Source: Shewanella holmiensis (GTDB lineage Bacteria; Pseudomonadota; Gammaproteobacteria; Enterobacterales; Shewanellaceae). From it: a stretch of 64,000 bases of DNA. The notes under the pieces were generated by a model, which saw only the letters and a list, made by a program, of their open reading frames with translations, made no database searches and was not told the origin of the DNA. The stretch spans positions 42,209-106,208 of the forward strand of contig NZ_JAMTCD010000016.1 of assembly GCF_025370255.1 (NCBI RefSeq), in the 5' to 3' direction. The position numbers were made by a program, and so were the translations under genes. Positions 57,619-64,000 of the stretch are shown piece after piece. Numbering within the stretch: the first letter of the stretch is position 1; each line of letters opens with the position of its first letter.

Positions 57619-58220
57619 TTAGCAGCCTCCTTGTCAGCTTGCACACTGGTTAACTTAAAGGCCAAAGGTTGATTTTCACCTCTATCCATTGTCATTGCGG
57701 CAAAGGCAAAGCCTTTTAAAGTATCTCCGGTTTTTAAGCGTTCAATCCAACGAGGAATACTAGAAGGTTGTTGACCAAATCCTTCAAATTCAATTTGCTG
57801 CTCATTGAAATAAATTCGGCTTAACCACACATTGGCATCCGCGACAGCGGCTAGGTCAGTCAACATTGGCGAATAGCCCTGACTAATCAATGCTGTGCGG
57901 TTTTCCAATTCAGCTTTAAGTAAACGTTTTAGGGTAAGTCTTTGTTCCTCTAACTCAACTCTAGTGACTAAGTCTTGATCGGGTACACGTTGAGCAACTT
58001 GTGCTTCTAAATTGTCTTTTTGCTCAACTAAGCGGTTATTTTTCTGCGCTGCTTGGCTAGCCTGATGTTGAAGCTCATTAAACTGGTAACTTTCCACTAC
58101 GTATAACAATACCGTTAAACCTAACAGTACTGCGACAGAAACCGAAAGCGTCAAAAAGTTTAACCGCTGCTTTGGCGGTAATAAGGTGGCGCTGTAAAGA
58201 TTAACTTTGGTTTTAATCAC
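57615..58220 (-). CDS. mshI2: MSHA biogenesis protein MshI2 (PilN-like)
   Basis: 201-aa PilN/GspL-C-like bitopic protein. It has the typical N-terminal VNLYSATLLPPKQRLNF, which in PilN binds PilM, one helix (LTLSVSVAVLLGLTVLLYVV), then a coiled-coil (about 55-100) and a ferredoxin-like periplasmic part. Overlaps mshI1 by 4 bp. The PilM- and PilN-like parts are two separate genes here. Confidence 0.85.
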   Translation of the reverse strand: MIKTKVNLYSATLLPPKQRLNFLTLSVSVAVLLGLTVLLYVVESYQFNELQHQASQAAQKNNRLVEQKDNLEAQVAQRVPDQDLVTRVELEEQRLTLKRLLKAELENRTALISQGYSPMLTDLAAVADANVWLSRIYFNEQQIEFEGFGQQPSSIPRWIERLKTGDTLKGFAFAAMTMDRGENQPLAFKLTSVQADKEAAK

Positions 58221-59098
58221 GCCTCACCTCTTGCAAGATCGTTAAAAGCCAATTGTGCTAAATAAGCGGGCACACCATGGTGTGTAACGGCTTTAACCTG
58301 TTGATTAAAGTTGGCGGCAACTAATTTAACTAAGGTCTGTTGCTGACCTTCAGTTAATAAATTGATGCTCGACACAGGTGCTTGACGTAGCTGACTCTCA
58401 AAATAATCCATAGAACGTTGGATCTCTAAACTCAGGTTGTCAGCAAGTCCGTAACTTAATTGTTCATCACTTGCTTTATGTAATTGATTAAAACCCCTAA
58501 CCCTACGCTGCATAAGTAATTCACCCGCTTTTATCACGGTAAATAATAGCTCTTCATCAGGTAAATGAGTCACTAGCATATGTGCCATGTTATCTGCATC
58601 AAATAGCGGGGTTAAGGCCAACTCTTCAATGGTAATCCCTGCAATGGTAAAACCAAGTTCATCACACGCAGTGGCTAACGATACCAGCTTATCTCTTGGA
58701 GTCACCACCACATTCACTTTTGAATTGGTTGATACGGTTGACTCAAAATAATCAAGATGAATATTTGCAACGGGTTGAGCCACCATATCTTTAATAGCCC
58801 AAATGAGTGCTTGGCAAACTTCTGCAGGATCAACATTAGGTTTATCGGCTTGTAATAATTCGTAGTGTGGACTTGAAAGGACAACTTGCAACTTGGCTGT
58901 GCCAAATTGACTTTTTATCTCATTAAAAGTAAATAAGAAATTATCTTTTGCTAAATCGAACTCAGTAAATGACTCTGGTTGCTCCAACTTTTCCGCTTGA
59001 TAAACCCACACAGAGTTCACGCCGACATATACCCCCAATACCCCAGAGTTAGCTGCCGAACGCCAAAAAGCTAATTTACTCAAAAAACCATTATTCAT
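58217..59098 (-). CDS. mshI1: MSHA biogenesis protein MshI1 (PilM-like)
   Basis: 293-aa actin-fold protein of the PilM/GspL cytoplasmic type (VYVGVNSVWVYQAEKLEQPE start; SLATACDELGFTIAGITIEE in the core). It is first in the msh assembly group. The ATG at 59098 is preferred (AAGGC 6 bases upstream); a TTG at 59104 is in frame. It binds the N-terminus of the PilN-like protein. Confidence 0.85.
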   Translation of the reverse strand: MNNGFLSKLAFWRSAANSGVLGVYVGVNSVWVYQAEKLEQPESFTEFDLAKDNFLFTFNEIKSQFGTAKLQVVLSSPHYELLQADKPNVDPAEVCQALIWAIKDMVAQPVANIHLDYFESTVSTNSKVNVVVTPRDKLVSLATACDELGFTIAGITIEELALTPLFDADNMAHMLVTHLPDEELLFTVIKAGELLMQRRVRGFNQLHKASDEQLSYGLADNLSLEIQRSMDYFESQLRQAPVSSINLLTEGQQQTLVKLVAANFNQQVKAVTHHGVPAYLAQLAFNDLARGEA

Positions 59099-59453
59099 TT
59101 GCAAGCCTTTTTACGGTCTAAACACTGCCAATCTTAAACACACTGATTCATCGAAAATATTCATCACAGCTTAATTTAACCAGAAGTCACCTTAACACTC
59201 AAATCATCATGACTAGCTCAACCGATAACACAGTTGAAAATAATCATTTCACATCAATATTGTGATGTAACTTATCTAGAAACGAAAAATGACATTGACA
59301 CGTCAGTAACTTTTTTACCAGTTTAACCGCTAATATTTTAATTTTATAGAAAAATACTAAAATTGGGTTATTTTAATAAGATAGATTGCTCAACTAAGAT
59401 AAACAAGTTCTGAACATAATTTGATGTCAATAACACCTTATATTTAACCAAGG
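59099..59453. promoter_or_regulatory. Upstream region of the msh operon
   Basis: 355-bp gene-free AT-rich region between csrD and mshI1, the probable place for the main msh promoter. It contains the 18-bp inverted repeat ACATCA-ATATTG-TGATGT at 59251-59268, a possible regulator site. It is TCA/TGA-shaped and not a standard TGTGA-N6-TCACA CRP box. Confidence 0.5.
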
Positions 59454-61364
59454 TTACACAAGGGCAATATCACCCAAAAATGGACCTTGTGCGGCACTGA
59501 CACCCAATATCTTCAATGTTTGCCACTCTTCAAATATTTCAACGCCTTCGGCCATCACTTGTGCTTTAGATCGCAAAAGACCACCAATAAGGCTACGAAT
59601 GTATAACTGATTTTCAGGCCGCTCATGTACCTGACGAATGATCGAACGGTCTAATTTCACAAAATCAAAATCATAGGTTTGAATATAATGCGTCCCTACC
59701 ACTTGCTTACCTACATGATCGACACTCAACTTAGCACCCATCTTTGATAACATGGTCAGCGTTTTGGCTAGCTGAGGATGCTGCTGATGTTTTATAAAAA
59801 TATCTTCAGAAACTTCAAAAATTAGCCTGGTTGCTAAAGGACGGTGCTCAAGTAATGCAGATTGGATCCAACGAATAAATGCACGGCTTGTTAGGGTATC
59901 CATGCTTAAATTAACGCAATAAATGGCGTCATTTTTTGGCATAACGTTAAATAAGACTTGCTCAACTATCATCCTTTCAACTTGTGGCATCAAACCGCAC
60001 TTATTGGCCATAGGAATAAACAGCGTCGCACGTATTTCAGTATTTTGGTTGTCTCTGACTCGACTAAAAATCTCATAATGCAACAAGCTATTGTCGCTAT
60101 CGAGCACAGGCTGATGTAGCAGAAAAAAACGTTTGTTAACCAGGGCATATTCTAAAAAACTACGCCATCTGACTGACCCTTTTGCCATTTCTTTATCGAC
60201 GGCGCCTTTATCATACATGAACCAGGTATTGAGTCGTTGTAGCTGGGCTGCACGCAAAGCCATTTCAGCTTCTTCAATAATTTGTGAAGGCTGATCGCCT
60301 GCTTTATAAAATGCGGCTCCAAGGTGCAAGTAGTTATCATGATTAGCAATTTGATGATGCTTAACCAACAAACAGCGACGAATTAACCTGTCTGCCAATA
60401 AATCTGCTTCAGCAAGTGATAATTGTGGTACCACTATCGCAAGTTGTAATGCACTTCGTCTTGCAAAAATTACATCGGTGTAATCAATCACTAACGGGGG
60501 GATAATCGCCACGATTTGCGTAATAAATGCTTTATTAGCTTCAATGTCAGCTTGAACATTCATTAAGGCATCATCATCAAATTCAAGTAAAAAAACTACG
60601 CCATAGGCCACCATTTTGTTGTCATGGCTCAAGGCTGCAAGTCGATTTTCAAAATAAAGTCGGTTACCTATTTCAGTCACAGGATCAAGAAAGGTATTAG
60701 CACGAATAAACTGATCTAGGCGTCCTCGCTCTTGTTGAGCATCTTCCAGATCATTTATAAGTTTTGATATTGCGCGGTTAATTAATCTAGGACGCCCTTT
60801 AGCCGCCGATAGCTTTGCGCCTTGTATATCGCCATCTATGATCATTTTACTGCGTAATGCCAGTAGCTCAACACCGTCTAACTCATGGGTAATCCATTTC
60901 AATCCATAACGCACAAATACGCTAATGGCGCCAAAGCCAATGAATAGAATCAACAATTCATACCAGCTAAGCTCATAATTATTTAGGGGCGACGGTAATT
61001 CAAATTTCACGGTTAAAGCGCTTTGTGGGTCAATAATATGATGATAAAGGGTTAACCCTGATGCACTACTGTGCGCATCTGTTTGATAGGAATATAAAGC
61101 TTGTTGGTCTAACAACAATTGAAATTGCACCACATGATAAGCTTTTAATACTGCAGGCAACCAAGTGTCTAATTGATCTGTACCGTGCTGCTGATAGTGC
61201 GTCACTATCATAGACTCCAGTTCAGCGACTTTATTTTGTTGAAATCGGTAAGTGAGTTGTACAAAGCTCATTAGCGCAGACAATAAAAAAACAAAGGCTA
61301 CCGCAGCCAGAGAAACTAACCAAAAACTGGTTAACTTTTTTGTGAGGATTTTAGTCAGCTTCAT
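59454..61364 (-). CDS. csrD: RNase E specificity factor CsrD / MshH
   Basis: 636-aa membrane protein with degenerate GGDEF and EAL domains, as in E. coli CsrD, which helps RNase E degrade the CsrB/CsrC sRNAs. An N-terminal helix (about 14-34), a periplasmic domain, a second helix (about 132-150), then GGDEF-like (residues about 220-370; RRSAL replaces GGDEF) and EAL-like parts (about 385-630; EIF replaces EAL). So no c-di-GMP turnover is expected. In Vibrio and Shewanella it is named mshH and heads the msh locus. Confidence 0.92.
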   Translation of the reverse strand: MKLTKILTKKLTSFWLVSLAAVAFVFLLSALMSFVQLTYRFQQNKVAELESMIVTHYQQHGTDQLDTWLPAVLKAYHVVQFQLLLDQQALYSYQTDAHSSASGLTLYHHIIDPQSALTVKFELPSPLNNYELSWYELLILFIGFGAISVFVRYGLKWITHELDGVELLALRSKMIIDGDIQGAKLSAAKGRPRLINRAISKLINDLEDAQQERGRLDQFIRANTFLDPVTEIGNRLYFENRLAALSHDNKMVAYGVVFLLEFDDDALMNVQADIEANKAFITQIVAIIPPLVIDYTDVIFARRSALQLAIVVPQLSLAEADLLADRLIRRCLLVKHHQIANHDNYLHLGAAFYKAGDQPSQIIEEAEMALRAAQLQRLNTWFMYDKGAVDKEMAKGSVRWRSFLEYALVNKRFFLLHQPVLDSDNSLLHYEIFSRVRDNQNTEIRATLFIPMANKCGLMPQVERMIVEQVLFNVMPKNDAIYCVNLSMDTLTSRAFIRWIQSALLEHRPLATRLIFEVSEDIFIKHQQHPQLAKTLTMLSKMGAKLSVDHVGKQVVGTHYIQTYDFDFVKLDRSIIRQVHERPENQLYIRSLIGGLLRSKAQVMAEGVEIFEEWQTLKILGVSAAQGPFLGDIALV

Positions 61365-61709
61365 CTATCCGCTTCCTGCTGGACGTTATTAATAACAACT
61401 CAAGTGATACAGATGGAGTAGTAGCCACATTTGTTATCAAAGTGAAAATTCCCCCTTTTCATTACAAATCCATGATGTCGTATCTAAACGTTCAGTAAAT
61501 TCATCTGATTCGGGCGTAATAATAATGCTTTGATAGCCTGTGACCATCCCATATTAAGGTTTATTATTATTTTTGCGCTAAGTATACCTAAACTCTGTGG
61601 ATATTATTGTGATTTAAACACTATCACATTGTTAATAAAAATTAAAAAGGGGCCGAAGCCCCTTTCAATACTATGGTATTTACACACGCTACAATTTGTA
61701 ATCGCGCAA
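61365..61709. other. 345-bp spacer between csrD and malic enzyme
   Basis: No gene recognised; only short frames. It holds the malic enzyme terminator (61646) and, at the other end, the csrD promoter region. Confidence 0.45.
61646..61665 (-). terminator. Malic enzyme terminator
   Basis: AAAGGGGC-CGAA-GCCCCTTT; on the minus strand followed by TTTTAATTTTTATT. Confidence 0.88.
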
Positions 61710-62948
61710 TTAATACACTGGCAAGGAGGTTATCTTAGCCACGCCAGAGTCAATTGCAGCTTGCGCCACGGCGCGTGCTACATTAACTAATAATCTTGGG
61801 TCCATTGGTTTAGGCAATACATATTCAGCACCAAAACTTAATGCACTCACATTCGGATAAGCCGCTAACACATCTTCTGGTACTGGCTCTTTGGCTAAAT
61901 CGGCAATTGCATAGACAGCCGCCAATTTCATTTCATCGTTAATTACCGATGCTCTTACATCTAGCGCTCCGCGGAAAATAAACGGAAAACACAATACGTT
62001 ATTGACCTGGTTAGGATAATCACTGCGTCCTGTGCCCATGATCAGATCCTTACGGATGCTATGGGCGAGCTCTGGTTTAATTTCAGGATCTGGATTTGAA
62101 CATGCAAAAATAACCGGATTAGGTGCCATCAATTTGATGTCCTCTTCAGTCAGTAGATTTGCACCAGACAAGCCTAAGAATGCATCGGCACCATCAATCA
62201 CATCCTGCAGGGTGCGCTTATCAGTGTTATTGGCAAACAACGCTTTATATTCATTTAAATCATCACGACGAGTATGAATCACGCCCTGACGGTCGAGCAT
62301 ATAAATGTTTTCACGCAAAGCACCACATTTAACAATCATCGTCATACAAGCGATTGCTGCAGCGCCAGCACCTAAACAAACAAACACCGCATCTTTGATA
62401 TCTTTACCTTGAATTTCAAGCGCATTTAACATGCCAGCGGCGGTAACAATCGCTGTACCGTGCTGATCGTCATGGAACACAGGAATGTTACAACGGGCAA
62501 TGAGCTCTTTTTCAATTTGAAAGCATTCAGGGGCTTTAATATCTTCCAAATTAATACCGCCAAACGTATCAGCAATCGCTTCGACTGTATTGATAAACTC
62601 TTCCGATGTGCGGTGCTTTACTTCGATATCGATAGAATCAATGTTTGCAAAACGTTTAAACAATAATGACTTGCCTTCCATTACAGGTTTTGACGCCAAA
62701 GGCCCTAAATTACCGAGGCCGAGAATAGCGGTGCCATTAGAGATTACCGCAACGGTATTACCTTTATTGGTATAGCGATAAGCCGTTTCAGGATCAGCCG
62801 CTATCTCACGCACAGGCTCAGCAACGCCAGGGCTATACGCTAGCGCTAGATCATAACTAGATTGAGCGGGTTTAGTTAAACAGACAGCAGTTTTGCCTGG
62901 TACGGGAAATTCATGATAGTCGAGAGCTTGTTGGCGAAAATCTGACAT
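61710..62948 (-). CDS. Malic enzyme, short NAD(P)-dependent form
   Basis: 412-aa oxaloacetate-decarboxylating malate dehydrogenase. Malic N-domain (1-150) with YSPGVAEPVREIA and KPVMEGKSLLFKRFA; metal-site region VFHDDQHGTAIVTAAG; NAD(P)-binding C domain with CLGAGAAAIAC and FACSNPDPEI. It makes pyruvate and reducing power from malate. It lacks the phosphotransacetylase-like C-terminal part of MaeB, so it is the short type; the coenzyme cannot be fixed from the sequence alone. Stands alone, with its own terminator. Confidence 0.93.
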   Translation of the reverse strand: MSDFRQQALDYHEFPVPGKTAVCLTKPAQSSYDLALAYSPGVAEPVREIAADPETAYRYTNKGNTVAVISNGTAILGLGNLGPLASKPVMEGKSLLFKRFANIDSIDIEVKHRTSEEFINTVEAIADTFGGINLEDIKAPECFQIEKELIARCNIPVFHDDQHGTAIVTAAGMLNALEIQGKDIKDAVFVCLGAGAAAIACMTMIVKCGALRENIYMLDRQGVIHTRRDDLNEYKALFANNTDKRTLQDVIDGADAFLGLSGANLLTEEDIKLMAPNPVIFACSNPDPEIKPELAHSIRKDLIMGTGRSDYPNQVNNVLCFPFIFRGALDVRASVINDEMKLAAVYAIADLAKEPVPEDVLAAYPNVSALSFGAEYVLPKPMDPRLLVNVARAVAQAAIDSGVAKITSLPVY

Positions 62949-63344
62949 TTTATCAATCCTGAGTGCGCTATATGGTGAACAACATCTAATAACTGCTGAT
63001 TTATACAGCAGTGGAAAATGTTAACAATACGCTAAAAATAACAGGATATAAATCAAAAACTCAAACTTTACCCACCGATCCGACCATTGAAAGGCATAAG
63101 CAACGTAATACTAACTTATCACTTACGAGTTATTTAAAATCAACAAGTTAAAAATGTAGTAAAATAACAAACATTTTCAAAATTAAACCCTAATAAGCCA
63201 GTTTTACGACATAAATGTTAGTAAAAATAACAACAATCTTAGCTAAGTACACAAGACTATTATTTATAACTAAAAAGTCAGTTTTCATCTGTGCAAAAAA
63301 CAAAAAAGGCGCCTAAGGCGCCTTTAGTATAATTGCAAAAGCAA
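62949..63344. other. 396-bp spacer between malic enzyme and rpmE
   Basis: Very AT-rich, no gene. It contains the inverted repeat ACTGCTG / CAGCAGT (62992-63012) about 45 bp before the malic enzyme start, a possible operator, and the rpmE terminator at 63305. Confidence 0.5.
63305..63325 (-). terminator. rpmE terminator
   Basis: AAAGGCGCC-TAA-GGCGCCTTT; on the minus strand followed by TTTGTTTTTT. Confidence 0.9.
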
Positions 63345-63557
63345 TTATTTTTTACCAAGCATACCGAAACGCTTGTTGAACTTGTCAATACGACCACCGG
63401 TATCAACGATCTTCTGAGTACCTGTGTAGAATGGGTGACATGCACCACATACGTCCAAGTGCAAATCTTTCTTTGCAGTTGAATTTACTTTGATTACGTT
63501 ACCACAAGTACAAGTTGCGGTCATTTCTGCGTACTCTGGGTGAATACCTGGTTTCAT
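63345..63557 (-). CDS. rpmE: 50S ribosomal protein L31 (zinc-binding type)
   Basis: 70-aa L31 of the C+ type: cysteines at about 16, 18, 37 and 40 (CTCGN and [11 protein letters not shown]) bind zinc. It bridges the two ribosomal subunits. The zinc-free paralogue ykgM/rpmE2 is not in this window. GGTAACC-type leader before the ATG; own terminator. Confidence 0.97.
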   Translation of the reverse strand: MKPGIHPEYAEMTATCTCGNVIKVNSTAKKDLHLDVCGACHPFYTGTQKIVDTGGRIDKFNKRFGMLGKK

Positions 63558-63705
63558 TGGGGTTACCTCAAATTGAAGGCCATGTCGCTATCACAACCCG
63601 AAGTTGGACACCACATGCAGTTAATAAGAATATGTTTTAGGCGCGAGATAATACAGCGTCTTTAATGCTTACACAAGCGGTTATTTTCACCACTTCACGA
63701 CGGTT

Positions 63706-63999
63706 TCAGCTGCCACTATGTAAAGCGACTAAATCATCAAACTTCATTTTATCCGCTTGCGCATCTTGATATTGATCGAGTATTTCCTGTGATGGGCAAT
63801 TTAGTTTGGCATCGGCCATAAGCATATTAATTTTTTGCTGAGCAAAGGCATTCGGATTTGCATCATAGATGGCTAACATGGCGCCAAAAATATTGGTGTG
63901 CCAAGATTTATGCTTAGCTGTCGCCACTCGCCACAAGCTGTCTTCTGGCTGCTTATCAATTGAACACTCAGAAGACATTGTTGGGGCTGAGCCCAATAC
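63706..63999 (-). CDS. FimV-core-like domain protein, 5' part outside window
   Basis: The frame is open to the right-hand window edge, so only about 97 C-terminal residues are visible. An internal ATG at 63978 or TTG at 63996 could also start a small protein. The stretch DSLWRVATAKHKSWHTNIFG, then AMLAIYDANPNAFAQQKINM, resembles the FimV core/LysM-like pattern (SLW..A..., M..AIY.ANP.AF...IN.L). FimV proteins organise polar pili and secretion. Diverges in its last 30 residues. Family call is tentative. Confidence 0.5.
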   Translation of the reverse strand, partial: VLGSAPTMSSECSIDKQPEDSLWRVATAKHKSWHTNIFGAMLAIYDANPNAFAQQKINMLMADAKLNCPSQEILDQYQDAQADKMKFDDLVALHSGS

Positions 64000-64000
64000 T

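Noticed and set aside
59251..59268. CRP binding site in the msh promoter region
   Set aside because: The half-sites are ACATCA/TGATGT, not TGTGA/TCACA in the correct orientation.
59454..61364. Active diguanylate cyclase or phosphodiesterase
   Set aside because: Both the GGDEF and EAL signature positions are replaced (RRSAL, EIF), as in CsrD, so catalysis is not expected.

Overview
The window is a stretch of gammaproteobacterial chromosome, most likely Shewanella or a close Alteromonadales relative. That call is an inference from three things: a complete MSHA type IV pilus locus with csrD/mshH at its head, the neighbourhood mreBCD-maf-rng-yhdP-nitrilase-tldD, and the general protein style. 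The DNA looks moderately AT-rich. I saw no tRNA, rRNA, CRISPR array, prophage or intact insertion sequence.

Layout. 1-6000: the end of mesX and all of mesD (a folate-independent, oxygen-linked methionine synthase pair), a membrane zinc peptidase, a cold-shock/Excalibur fusion protein, and a LysR regulator divergent from a quinone-oxidoreductase-like enzyme. 6000-7020 is the most irregular part: on the minus strand lies the 3' end of a group II intron (HNH tail of the maturase, an extra small gene, domain V, domain VI), cut off by a 141-bp tandem duplication of the groEL terminator region, next to a cloverleaf-like inverted-repeat element. 7020-18300: groEL-groES with a sigma-32 type promoter, a MATE exporter, a small membrane protein, fxsA, cutA-dsbD, a Kef-type antiporter, and galK-galM. 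18300-30430: pmbA, yjgA/darP, a large Ig-like lipoprotein, a TolC/HlyD/two-permease export operon with no ATPase gene, then tldD and a nitrilase-like amidase. 30360-39390: yhdP, rng, maf, mreD, mreC, mreB, all on the minus strand. 39570-61360: the MSHA pilus locus, transcribed on the minus strand in the order csrD(mshH), mshI1, mshI2, mshJ, K, L, M, N, E, G, F, B, A, a second mshA-like pilin, C, D, O, P, Q. 61700-64000: malic enzyme, rpmE, and the end of a FimV-core-like gene.

How the genes work together. The Msh proteins form one envelope-spanning machine: MshI/J/K are the alignment and pilot parts, MshL the secretin, MshM/N accessory parts, MshE a c-di-GMP-responsive assembly ATPase, MshG the platform, MshA the major pilin, and MshB/C/D/O/P/Q the minor pilins and tip-associated proteins. 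MreBCD, Maf, RNase G and YhdP belong to the conserved shape, nucleotide-sanitation and envelope cluster. TldD and PmbA lie about 9 kb apart and are expected to form one heteromeric protease. GroESL, DsbD and CutA form a protein-folding and metal-handling cluster.

Most unusual observations: the group II intron relic carrying an extra small gene inside domain IV; the tandemly duplicated terminator block that truncates it; a 16-bp operator-like palindrome found both at the intron's 3' junction and in front of the TolC operon; the export operon without an ATPase; paired mshA genes each followed by a terminator; and a 77-bp overlap between yhdP and the nitrilase gene.
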